Below, piece after piece: positions 20,841-33,124 of a stretch of 64,000 nucleotides of DNA. This stretch comes from Lepas anatifera. Taxonomy: Eukaryota > Arthropoda > Thecostraca > Lepadidae. The DNA lies in assembly GCA_034440635.1 (NCBI GenBank), contig JAOTON010000386.1:372001-436000 (forward strand). Direction: 5' to 3'. The stretch's first letter is position 1, and every line of letters begins with the position of its first letter. The translations under genes were made by a program, and so were the position numbers. Below the pieces are notes generated by a model. That model saw nothing but the letters and a program-made list of their open reading frames with translations, did not search any database and was not told where the DNA came from.

Positions 20841-21997
20841 AGATACGCGAACAATTATTAACTAGATGAAAAGGCCACAAAAATTGATTCAGCAGTGTAT
20901 TCTCGTTTTTGCGAATTCGTTCTCCAAACGCCTTAAAATCGCTCTCAAAGTCAACATTTCTAGACGACCCATCGAAAATTCTCACTATCGATCAAATGAC
21001 GATGCCTCGGCTATGACCATCACTATTTCTAGGAACTAGGTCGTATCTGTCCTAAACAGTGGTGTAGAACCTCGAACTTTCACATAACACATTAGTTGAA
21101 AAAACAATGTTCGAAAACTCTTTTGAAAAAGAAATATAGGACTTTAAAGAAATTGCAGTTGACCAATCAGAAGCCCAGGAATACTCGTTCCTGGGTCACG
21201 TGACCTATCCGACGCAAAAGTTTCGTCATCCTGGGAAATTTGTAGAAAACGACTGAAGACCTGAGGAACGAAACGATTGACGACTTGAGTAATTATTTTA
21301 TACTCCACTTTAGGGCAAACTGATTTATTTTGTAGTTTTTACAGGCTATGTAGAATTAATTCAAATATAAATACAGAAGAACAAACATTTGTATTGCAAA
21401 ATCAATTACTTTAAAACTTTAGATAGCTTTTGGAAACATTGTGATGAAGAGCAGGTTCCAGCCTTTTATCGGTACCGTTAAAATATTTCATAATAGTTGA
21501 GCGGCCTCCAAAAAATTTGCCGAAGATTATGCATTCTGAACAATCCTGTAACAAATTTAGCTTAGAAATAAAAACACTGTGTCGCATTGACCCTATCCAG
21601 CACCTCAAAAACAAAACAAACAATGAACGCTCGCCCCGTCCTTCCGAAAAAGCTGAAGTAAATACTACAGATGGCGTACTAAAGACGTCACGGGAACCTA
21701 GCCTCGGATGGCACAAAAGACGACGATGAATAACAATTTAAGTCACGTGACTTCAAAAGCCTAAGAAAATCTGGAGGTCTAGGAAAAGAAACATTGCCCT
21801 CAGGCTACTAAAGCATAAATCGCTAATATTTTATTTCGCACAATGATAGGTTTGTGACTGGCGTGGCGCACACACACGTGAGCAATGGGTGGTAAATAAT
21901 AATCAGCATTATAATCTAAAGAGTGGTGGGATGTGAGTGACCCGATGTGTATTTTTCTGTCAGTTTCACAGTTTGAAATTGCTTAGGGAAACGCCAG
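20841..21997. other. Non-coding stretch with E-box palindromes
   Basis: No gene recognised. A hairpin CCCAGGAA/TTCCTGGG (21174-21195) runs into the 12-bp palindrome GGTCACGTGACC (21194-21205). A second CACGTG palindrome AAGTCACGTGACTT lies near 21740. A CCAAT word (21161) and these E-boxes look promoter-like, but I see no transcript start or first exon. Confidence 0.35.
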
Positions 21998-22380
21998 AGA
22001 TAGCACTGAGTTTTATTTTCCGTATACAGAGGACAGTAGGTACAGTGTTGTGTCGTCAGTGTGTATATTATGTACCAGGGGATGTCCTCAAACCACGACA
22101 AATCAAGGAAGTGCTTTGGAAAAGCAGCTAATTGAAGCTTTTAGATTCCATTTTGACCCACGTCAAGGCTTACGTGCAAAACAAGGTTTTTGGCACCTCT
22201 ATCTGGCAATTATATTGCTGTCGACCGAAAGAAGAAAATAGAAAATAAACGGATGGTTTCATGAGGGTGAATTATTGCACGGTAATCAGTTTCGGACTTT
22301 GTATCGTGTGCACCCTCAAAGAAAAATCTGATTTTGTGCCAAATCACATTTTTCGGTATGATTTTGCTTGCTATTGCTAA

Positions 22381-23798
22381 GATTAAACCTCGGCCTGGGC
22401 CTGGGCAACGCCCCACCGGCGCAGGAGAGCCGCATGACAATGTGCCGAAAGCAAACCATATTTCGTTCTTAATGTATCTCTTCATAAGCCTGCAAGCCAG
22501 TTTTATCATTCTTTTCTTTGAAATAACCAATAAAGAGTACGTGGTCACCCCCGGATTCGAACCGGACCTACCTGATCAGAGACAGGGCCTCTAACCACTA
22601 GACCACCGTGCCACACTCTCAGCCTCCCACTAGCTGAACACCTGTGACCCGTCAGGAGGTCACTGGCTGGTACAACTCCGCCGAATATGCCGGGCCGCTG
22701 GCGCGGGTGCTGTGCTTGTCCCGAAAAGGCACGATATAAAGGTGCTTCTAGAAGACGAACCAAGCATTCTTTTGGGCTGAAATTACTTGTATCGTCGAGA
22801 TAGGATCCTAAGCTAGCTTCATGCCAAATTTCTTCAACTTCCATCTATTTTAAGGACTTGAAACCATGGTGAGAAGCAAAGGTGGTCCGATAAATTTGGC
22901 ATCTTATAATACATTTTTGACTAATTACTCGAAAGCCATTAGAGATAGGTGGGTAGTATAAGTGAGCGAAATGACCGCAGTAACTTTCCTATTCAGCCAT
23001 GTCAGTTCTGAGTTTGTGAGTGACATGAGCTTGGAACCAGGAAGATGCAAATAAAAGTTTTTTACTCAATTTCTATTTATGCCTATAAAACAAGAATTTC
23101 ACATTCACAATTTCCATCTCCAAATATTATCAGGCAGGAGCAATGTTCTTTCATTATTTGAAATGAAAACTCAAATCGGTCAATTAGATTGTGAGATATT
23201 AACGTTGAAATGAAATGAACCAAAATTCAGTCTTCCGGAAGAACTGTAAAAAGTAGGTCAAAATTTTATTTTTGCACTCAAAACTATGCCTAAGCACTAC
23301 AAAATTTGCCTAGCCACCCCTAGGTAACTGCCTTTCAGCTAACTGAGGCCTGTCTTCTGACATTTCGAGCGCACAAGTCGGCCATCAACTTTTAGCGGGT
23401 TTTTGCGCGCGTGAGAAATGCCGCGTTTTCGCGCAATAAATATTGTCGGATCAGCTCAATTTTTCCCCTAGCTGGCCCTTGTTATCCATTGAAAAGGACA
23501 TAAATTTCAAGTTCGTAGCTTAGAAGTAAAAATTAGAAAAATATAAAACAGAAAAGTTTGAGCCAAAATTTCTCAAAACTATTTTGGATTTCAACTCGGG
23601 GCTTCAGTTTGGGTGTCTGGAGCAGACGGGCTATCATCCTACAAATTCCAGAGCTCTGACATCAATTCTCAGGACTGACAGACGCCAACAACAACCCAAC
23701 AACAACAGACCACGACGAGACCCGTCTGAGCGGCCGAATAGGCCGCTTGAGAAATCTCAATGCGCTTCGCTCCTGGATTTCGTCTACGGCTCTGATGG
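22381..23798. mobile_element. Insertion within R1 copy 1, containing a tRNA-like head
   Basis: Absent from R1 copy 2. Holds a minus-strand tRNA-like sequence (22540-22612) and otherwise non-coding, AT-rich DNA. Its own type and target duplication could not be fixed. Confidence 0.5.
22540..22612 (-). mobile_element. tRNA-derived sequence (SINE head or tRNA pseudogene)
   Basis: On the minus strand GGCACGGTGGTCTAGTGG supplies the A box and GGTTCGAATCC a perfect B box. The T-arm TCCGG-TTCGAAT-CCGGG pairs fully. The acceptor strands (GGCACGG against GGTGACC) do not pair and the anticodon loop is eight bases, so a working tRNA is unlikely. Confidence 0.6.
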
Positions 23799-24003
23799 AA
23801 AATAACTAGCAAATGTGTGTGCTTTTGAAACTGTATATTTTACAGAACTCTTTTTGTTAATTCCTGATCCCGGCATGGGTGTTGTGTGGATGTGGAAATG
23901 AAATGTTATCTGTTATTTCCAAATAACATTATCAAATCATTGAACATTAGTTGAGAAAATTTCTAAAATGTCAGCCATGTGATAAGTTATGTTAAGTAAA
24001 TAG

Positions 24004-24200
24004 GGTACTGAGTCGACTCAACACCCCACTCACAGCTTAGAGACTGACTCTGACTCGACTCAACTGGTCGAGCAGTTGAGTCGACTCACACTCAACCCAA
24101 GTCTGGAAGTGAGTCGACTCAACTCTGACTCAAGGAAAATTTGAGTCGACTCAGAGTCGATTCCGACTCTGAGTCGCGACTCAACAAGTCTGATCACAAT
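24004..24200. repeat. GAGTCGACTC palindrome cluster
   Basis: TGAGTCGACTCA and variants occur six or more times in 200 bp together with GACTCTGAGTC words. Each is a self-complementary 10- to 12-mer, so the strand can fold in many ways, and TGAGTCA-like AP-1 words are embedded. The inverted partner is 38580-38785. Confidence 0.85.
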
Positions 24201-24205
24201 ACAAT

Positions 24206-26684
24206 TTGTTTTGCGTATCTCTCTTTAAAGACATGTTTATCATTTCTTCAGCTATTGATACTTTTCATATTGTTCAACCTTTATCCGCCCATGTCAAGCC
24301 CGGGGTGGGGATTGGAATGATCTTATCACCTTTATCTGCGAATCAATGAACTTTCTCTACTCGGTCGTGGCTGCTTGTCTCATCAATTACCCTTAGTTTG
24401 CTCTAATACGCTTGCACATGTGTGAAACCTTTTTAATTACAATACCCGAGGAATGGGCACGCCTATGATATCATATTATCATATAAAATAATTAATCGTA
24501 TGAAATATAATATCATATAAAGAATGAAATAATTATCGTAGTCCTGAGTTGGGAGTATGGTGTGGCTACCTTTGGTCCCCCCGGCTCTCCTGTAATTAGT
24601 CTATTCACTCTGCAAGAGTACAATCCAATCACATTTGAACTCCCCCCTCATTCCGAGTTGCTGCTATCTCTGTCAAAAATTATTTGAATATGTAGATGAA
24701 TTATGACCTGACACCTTATTCATAACATTCAAACGTTATAAATATTCTCAATATTGTTACGGACAGCTTTTTTTGCGGAGAACCGTGCACGATAATATTC
24801 GGTTTGCGAATAGGTCCTCCCTAAAAACGGAGCCATAGCTCCGCACTGTGGATGGAAACTCGTAGCATGTGCCGGCGAAGGGCATGTGAATTCATTTCCA
24901 ACAGGATTAGGTTTCTTGGTAATGCCAGATGATCATAGGCGTTGCTCTGGTCTGGTCCCGCTCTTTCTGCCTGTGGGCGTATATATTGATCAACATACAT
25001 TATTATTTTAAGAGCGATTTTTGGGATGCAGTGGAGGGAAATTGTCCATTTTCAGCACCATGTACGTCAGGTGGTGCCATTACTGTCAAAGTAGGTATCT
25101 TTTCAACGTCACTTCATAGTCGAAACGATCGCATTGCAGCCTACCGAAATGTTCTTCTGTGAGAGCCATGGATTCTGAGGATCTTGATGTTGCCTTATTT
25201 CCAGTATCTGCTCGTGGCTGATGAATTTAAAGCGGCGAATCCCGCTGCGTGCGTACCACGGAGTGGTTCAATGGGTTCATTGGGGGGGGCTGCAGAGGTT
25301 TACTTGAGCGAGAGCGATGGGAAGACTAGTTAAATAATTTCAATCATTGTTTCGTGTAGTTTGATGCGGTGGATGATTAGTATTCAAATATTAGAAGCCC
25401 GAATCTTCTGTCCATCCATCCATGCCATTTAGTTTTTCTTCACATGCATGACATGGTCATTGGTTCTGGACTGGCGTAAAAGTTGGTGAGCTCTAGTCTT
25501 GGTGCCAGCCCAGGTAGTCGTTCTAAAAACACTACATGGGCAGCAAAACACACGACACTGACGGAAAAATATGGCAAGGGTTATTTTCATTTCAAAAAGC
25601 AAGCACGCCTATAAAGCCCGAGACACTGCCCGGCACGAACAACAACGCTTGCAAAGGCCACACAGTATGGCGAAAGTGTCCGGCCGCGGCCACTTCGGGG
25701 TCTCCGTTCCCTGCGCTCAGTAGGGCACGGCGGGACTGGCGCGTTTGCACCAGTGTTCTGCACACTTCGCCTCGGATCAGCTTTTCAGGATGTGAACTGC
25801 TATTTCGGAGGGGGTTTGTCTTACCAGAAAATATTTAACATTTCCGAGAAAAATCCGGTGCTGTTGAGCTGGAATCGGCAGCCATAACCGACGTCGGAGT
25901 CGAAATCCATCATACATAGCAAACTGTTTTCTACCAATCTTTATTTCTCATTAGTTCTCCGTGTTTTCGTGAAACGATAGCGACATGCAGTAGGAGTTGT
26001 GCAGGTACTGGTGTAAAAAGAGCATACCAAGATTGTATCACGGCCCATTATTTTCATTAAGAATGGACGTGAGAGGGGGCTATGGGCGTCCAAAACGGAG
26101 GGAATGACGCCTGCCCTCAACTCATGAATCAGGGGGCAAATTTTGGGGCTCGGTCCAAATTTGTCCGTACGCTCTCCCCGGTCATCGCCATTACGGGATC
26201 CGTTCACCAGTAAAAATTCCGTGGTGACGCTCCTGAGAAAGACTAGGCAGCACGCAAAATTGTATATTTTTTGTTGCTGGTGTCTCAAATAAATAAGTGA
26301 TTTATTACAAATTTACTTGAAGCTTCCATCTCACTTGGGAAAAGGCTACGCTGAACAACAAAAACAGTTTTTATTTTACGCTGTGCCCCAAGTCTCGTGT
26401 CGCCGTCTGAGACCATTGCCTCTAAAATGGGACCGCCTGCCACTTTTGCGTGATCTACGGCACCGCAACAGCGGTTTTATGTGGAGTGGCCTCGATTTCC
26501 CGTATATACCAGACCGGATTTAGCTAACCCGTCTAAGGGCTGATCGAAAGTCCTTAACGCAAACTCCCGAGAGTTTCGGAATCGCTTGCGTGGAGCTTGT
26601 CTCGGTGGATCAGAAGCCATGTCAGTTCCGGCGGCTTAAACTGCTCAGGGACGATAGGGTCAAGCGGAACCCGCACCAGGGGCG
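24206..26684. other. Long non-coding stretch
   Basis: Contains an AT-only patch of repeated ATCATAT words (24465-24535) and no recognised gene. Open frames at 25536-25838 and 25941-26288 lack any similarity I can name. GCACCAGGGGC at 26673-26683 leads into the next element. Confidence 0.5.
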
Positions 26685-26688
26685 TTAA

Positions 26689-26900
26689 CACGCGCAGTGG
26701 AGAGAGGTCTGGCCTCAACGTGAAGTGGAGGGGTCCTTTTTGAAAGTCTACAAATGAAAAAAATTATTGACTGATTTTCAGAATTTCTTCAGAAATTAAT
26801 TCTCTTAAATATAGCAAATTTGCGTTTTTCAGCGGCGAACGGTTCTGCGGGCACTACGGTAAAATAGATGGGGTACTTTAGGACCCCTCCACTGCGCGTG
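26689..26900. mobile_element. 212-bp TTAA-flanked MITE
   Basis: Starts CACGCGCAGTGGAG and ends CTCCACTGCGCGTG, an exact 14-bp inverted terminus, with TTAA on both sides (26685-26688, 26901-26904). Too short to code. A TTAA target duplication with a C-start terminus fits piggyBac-like MITEs. Confidence 0.85.
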
Positions 26901-26904
26901 TTAA

Positions 26905-28989
26905 CACCGGCCAGACATTTTCGACAAATAACCATCATCTAACCACCTGTAAACAATCACTGATATACGTACCCACACTTAATAGAGGCTTAATTTAGAA
27001 TATATAAATTAGGAAATATTAGTAGCAAATTAGGTTGAGCTATAAAATTAGGCACATACTGATACGGATATCCCAGCGGGATTTTCATAAACCCTGTTGA
27101 CGAGGGACCTGATTTCCACTGCCTTGAGAGGATAACGATAACTTAGCTCCACATGCCACTACGACGTGAGATGATGGTGTGCATGTTAACAAGGTGACAA
27201 CTGATGATGTTTTACCGCAATGAAAAAAGTATTCTTGCTCAACGGTCCTCAGGATATTGGAATAGAAAAACAGCCTTAACAGCAACAGCCGGCCTGCGCC
27301 ACCACCCCACAAAAGCAGGACACACCGCCATCCGATACAGTCTCACGCTGCTCAGGCGTCTTATCCCGATTACTAGACTACCAATAACTGTACTCTCAGT
27401 GGTCATATTATTGATACCATCGCGAACTGCACAATCGCGGCAGGCCTTTTGGTATTCTTTTCGCTTGTAGTGAGAAATTAAAAATACAACCAGTTTTAGC
27501 ACCCAACGCAATTTGCTTGGGCCGTCAGAGATATGTCTTTAAAAATTCTAGGAGCAGCACAAACACAAGGATATGGACGCCATGGGCACATGATACGATG
27601 GTGTGAAAGCTAAGACGGAATTGAAAAACAAACTTTGTTTTAGCTCTACGGGATACATTATCAGTTTTTCACTGGTTGGTATATTGGGGCAATTGAGAGG
27701 AAATAAATCCCGCTGATAATTGGCCATTTTCATCACAAACCGACTAGTAGGACACCTCATTGAATTGCCATGGGCTCCTGAATTTTTGTGTCCCAGCATT
27801 TTCAGCCGGCTGATTTTTTCGGGTACGTTTCATGGTTTGTGAGTCCGATCCTGGTACAAACATGCTCCTCGGCCTGGTAAAGGTTTCAGAAATTAACGAC
27901 GTGGAAGAGATGCGTGACATTAATAATTCCTTCAATTTAGGGATAGTGGATCTGTGAATTTATTTCAGATAGCTTCAACGCGCTGCATATGTGTGCGTGT
28001 TGTCGGACGAAATGATAGTTATGACAGAAGGCATAGCAACCAAAATAATTTTTTTGATAAAAAACAATCATTTTATCAGGTCAAAAATTTTGGAGAACAA
28101 AATGACCGGAAGGCTACATCGAACTGGACAGAGCGACTTTGCGGAACTTGGCTGCCCTCCCCCCATTCAAAACTCGGTGACGACGCCTTTGATCCGCAGT
28201 CTCGTATCCTTCATCAATGTATCAAAGTTTATTTTCGGGTTCCTCATCTCACATTTGAGGCATTTCTGGCTCCACGCCAGAAAAAACGGGAGTCAACACG
28301 GACATCTCATTTGATGCTCTAGTAGTGCCGTTTTTTGTGGAAATTCGTGCCTTTTTCAGCCGAATGCCCACCAGTCCCAATTCCTTGAAATATGCCCTGG
28401 GTCAAGAAATAGCAGGATCTGGCCTGAATCCATAGCTTCGTATGCCATTCAAGGAAGTTGTGTTTAGCGTGGTCTCCGCTGAATGGTTCCAGTGATAGGT
28501 ATGGTGTGTCTCCGACTACATAGTTGTCCGCAAACTAGCCACTCGGTTGTCAGTTGACTCAGTTTCTGTGACTGCGCGTTATGCGGTGTCAGCTATCGCG
28601 GTGAGGGTGGTTGGAGGTCGCCGCGGCGGTACCGGCGGCGGTCGGCACGCTCGGTCCTCGGTCCAATCACAACCGTTCCGAATCGGTGTGCCAAGTATAC
28701 GTTTCTAATCTTTTGGTACTGTTCCGGACGCTAAAATTGAATTTATGAAATCGAGGAGCGCGTTTCCAAGGCAGGAAAAAGCCACGCGCGGTGAGTCTAA
28801 GGACAGTACTGTCAATCTTATCAGTCTCTCTCAAGTATCTAAGTATCATACCGTTGTCCAATCTAGGTGGTTAGATATGGTTTTTGGAACTCATCGATGC
28901 ACCATTCGCCATGTTCATATGACGTCTCCAATTCTTTCCCTGTTGGAAGGGTTTCTCGGGAGTCAGATTGCTCCTTGTTTAGGGAATCC
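26905..28989. other. Non-coding stretch, no recognised gene
   Basis: Unremarkable composition apart from a GC-rich patch at 28590-28660 (GCCGCGGCGGTACCGGCGGC). The frame 27954-28322 has no recognisable family. Confidence 0.5.
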
Positions 28990-29060
28990 GCCGTGCCTTG
29001 AACCCTGGTCGACTGCCTGGAAAGCGAGCGGGCTGACCACTACACCACCTTGCCCACCAA
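28990..29060 (-). mobile_element. tRNA-like SINE head, minus strand
   Basis: Minus strand: GGGCAAGGTGGTGTAGTGG gives an A box and GGGTTCAAGGC (28994-29005) a decayed B box about 30 bp later. No pairing acceptor stem, so SINE remnant. Confidence 0.5.
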
Positions 29061-29868
29061 GGTAGTTTGGGGGTATCATGCCTAGTGATCATTATTGAGG
29101 TCAAGGGCATCCAAGCGATCATGATTTCTTTAGGAGGCAAAGCTTAAGTCCTTAAAAACCGTCTGGGAGAGCAGTGACGAACCAGTTCATGCACAGCCGA
29201 CTTAGAAGAATATTTGCGTGAGTTCACGTTAGTATCGGTAGAAGAGGCTACATCTCCCAAGGCTTAACATATCAGTCGAGTTTCGAAATGTTTTGGAGGG
29301 CTGTGCCTCTAGTTCGCGAGCTGGTGAAACGCTCGTCACGCTCTTGGCATTGGAGGCATATGCGGATCCAGGATTTCCCATGCGGGTGCATCCGGACCAT
29401 CGGGGAACCAATTTTCAGAGGGCAAATCTCATAAGGTGGGCACCAAATCCTATCACGAGGGCACCGATACTCGCATCCTGGGGGGATGAGGAGGTGCCGA
29501 GGGCCGATTTGGGGAGTGCCCTGCCCTGGTCCACCTATGGTTGGAGGTTAGGAAGAGGCTTCGACCGGGACTCGAGGTGCAGTGTCATGACAACAACAAC
29601 ACGGTCGACGTTCCTGCTTACATTGGTCTCCTGGCTCGCATTAGACGGGTGCGAGCACCAGCCTGACGCTTGCGTTGATAGATGGCCAGTATCCTTGTCG
29701 TGCGCTATCCCGCACTGCTAAACAGCCCCCGCGGGGACGTGCGCAGGGCAATGGATACTGCAAGACTCACGTGACGATGCGATACGATGGGATGTATCCC
29801 TGTAAGATAGGTAAATTACGGTGGCGGCACAGAATTTGCACAGCTGCTGCAAAATGCCCGCAATCAAT

Positions 29869-29870
<2 letters not shown>
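29061..29870. other. Non-coding stretch with one GGATCC MITE end
   Basis: TATGCGGATCCAGGATTTCC at 29359-29378 is a single end of the GCGGATCCAGG family. No gene recognised. Confidence 0.45.
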
Positions 29871-31674
<1,804 letters not shown>

Positions 31675-31679
31675 TGTGC

Positions 31680-31760
31680 CCTCGCATAGATTCGAACCCA
31701 CTACCTCTCAAAAACGTGTGTCGATGCGTGCTGGCGTTAATCGACTGCGCCGAGTATAAA
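31680..31760 (-). mobile_element. tRNA-like SINE head abutting the splice acceptor
   Basis: Minus strand: CGGCGCAGTCGATTAACGCC (A box, about 31734-31753) and GGGTTCGAATC (B box, 31689-31699). It ends only about 20 bp before the 3' splice site of the next exon, so the branch-point region is probably SINE-derived. Confidence 0.55.
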
Positions 31761-31781
31761 TTCGACACGCCTCTGTTGCAG

Positions 31782-31935
31782 TACTTTATCTTCATGACGA
31801 TCAGCGAGTTTGGTCCGCTCCCGTGCTCCATCGTGACCACCACGCGCAAGTTCTTCACGGTGCTGGGCTCAGTGTTCCTGTTTGGGAACTCTTTGAGCTC
31901 TCGACAGTGGCTGGGTGCCGCAGCCGTCTTCACAG
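31782..31935 (+). CDS. SLC35B1: Exon of an SLC35B1-like nucleotide-sugar transporter
   Basis: A 154-bp exon preceded by a pyrimidine-rich CCTCTGTTGCAG acceptor and followed by ACAG|GTCAGT, a good donor. In frame it reads YFIFMTISEFGPLPCSIV, then TTTRKFFTVLGSV, then LFGNSLSSRQWLGAAAVFTG. This is the late-membrane-helix region of SLC35B1 (UGTrel1/AXER), whose vertebrate form has IFMT, FGPL.CSI.TTTRKFFT and QW.G at the same places. The family are multi-pass transporters of the endoplasmic reticulum that exchange nucleotides or nucleotide sugars. The TTTRKFF block is strongly conserved and free of stops. The exon starts at a codon boundary and ends in phase 1. Other exons were not found in the window. 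It could instead be a duplicated, orphan exon, because its 3' end is amplified just downstream. Confidence 0.75.
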
Positions 31936-32711
31936 GTCAGTCCGAAATTTGGGAACTCTTTGAGCTCTCGACAGTGACTGGGTGCCGCAGCCGTCTTCGC
32001 AGGTCAGTCCGAAGTTTGGGAACACCCTGAGCACGCGACAGTGGCTGGGTGCCGCAGCCGTCTTCACAGGTCAGTCCGAAATTTGGGAACACCTTGAGCA
32101 CGCGACAGCGGCTGGTGCCGCAGCCGTCTTCTAGGTCAGTCCGAAGTTTGGGAACACCCTGAGCACGCGACAGTGGCTGGTGCCACAGCCGTCTTCATAG
32201 GTCAGTCCGAAGTTTGGGAACACCCTGAGACCGACGGGCTGTGTGCGCCGTTCTGGTCGTCCGAAGTTTGGGAACACCGGCACGGACGTGGCTGGGTGCC
32301 CAGCCGTCTTCATAGGTCAGTCCGAAGTTTGGAACACCCTGAGCCGACGGGCTGTGTCGCGCCGTCTTCATAGCTCGTCCGAAGTTTGGGAACACCCTGA
32401 GCACGCGACAGTGGCTGGGTGCCGCAGCCGTCTTCGCAGTTCAGTCCGAAGTTTGGGAACACCCTGAGCACGCGACAGTGGCTGGGTGCCGCAGCCGTCT
32501 TCATAGGTAGTCCGAAGTTTGGGAACACCCTGAGCACGAACAGTGGCTGGGTGCCCAGCCGTTTCGGGTGTCCGAAGTTTGGGAACACTTGAGCACGCGA
32601 CAGTGGCTGGGTGCCACAGCCGTCTTCATAGGTCAGTCCGAAGTTTGGGAACACCCTGAGCGCGCGACAGCGGCTGGGTGTCGCAGTCGTCTTCACAGGT
32701 CAGTCCGAAGT
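31882..32711 (+). repeat. 67-bp tandem array built from an exon end plus its 5' splice site
   Basis: About 13 units. Each has GGGAACACCCTGAGCACGCG, ACAGTGGCTGGGTGCCGCAG, CCGTCTTCACAG (exon end) and GTCAGTCCGAAGTTT (intron start). The first unit is the true exon end, with GGAACTCTTTGAGCTCTCGA. Units 6, 8, 10 and 11 are short or scrambled by small deletions. As 67 is one more than a multiple of three, inclusion of each unit as exon would shift frame. Confidence 0.93.
31936..31941 (+). promoter_or_regulatory. 5' splice site of the SLC35B1-like exon
   Basis: AG|GTCAGT after the last exon base. Identical AGGTCAGT words recur in the repeat units with GT at 32003, 32070, 32135, 32201, 32316, 32632 and 32699. 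The remaining units carry damaged versions. Confidence 0.65.
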
Positions 32712-33124
32712 TGTGCAGCGGAAACATTGATGTCAACTATGAACTCGAACTCAGCATGATAATGACCTAATTCGATGAAATGGGTAGGTCTCCCTAAAAC
32801 TTTGAAAGCACAGTGCCAGTTTTTGTATGTAGATCAGTTGCCGAACCGTCCAGACTTTCTAGGTAATGGCATCTCCGGCGCAATCGAGGCCGCTATTGAC
32901 CTGCCGCCGACCATACCATTGCCGATGAAGGGTAATTGTATCCACTGGGGAGCCATCGCAGCCGCTGTGGGACCCCATTGTTACCACTGGCGACTCATCA
33001 CGCAGACGCTGTGAGCGAGAAAGGGCTAGACGTAAAGGTATGGAAATGCCACATCCCAAGAATCTTCGATTGGCTTCAGGAACGTTATTCTGACTTTTCG
33101 GTGAGGCGAGTTTGATACCATCCG
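32712..33124. other. Non-coding stretch, probable intron
   Basis: No gene recognised; runs into element B. Confidence 0.4.

Larger units (their letters stand above)
21998..24205 (+). repeat. Dispersed repeat R1, copy 1, split by a 1.4-kb insertion
   Basis: 21998-22380 and 23799-24205 match, in reverse complement, the continuous stretch 38580-39412. Shared words include TACAGTGTTGTGTCGTCAGT, GGGGATGTCCTCAAACCA, GCCAAATCACATTTTTC and the GAGTCGACTC block. The breakpoint falls after GCTATTGCTAA (22380). No coding domain is recognised, though one frame (LSFIFRIQRTVGTVLCRQC) is preserved between copies. Confidence 0.8.

Noticed and set aside
22540..22612. Functional tRNA gene on the minus strand
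   Set aside because: A and B boxes and T-arm are good, but the acceptor stem does not pair and the anticodon loop has the wrong size; more likely a SINE head or pseudogene.
31882..32711. CRISPR array from the regular 67-bp spacing
   Set aside because: The whole unit repeats with no unique spacers, the context is eukaryotic, and the unit is explained by the neighbouring exon-intron boundary.
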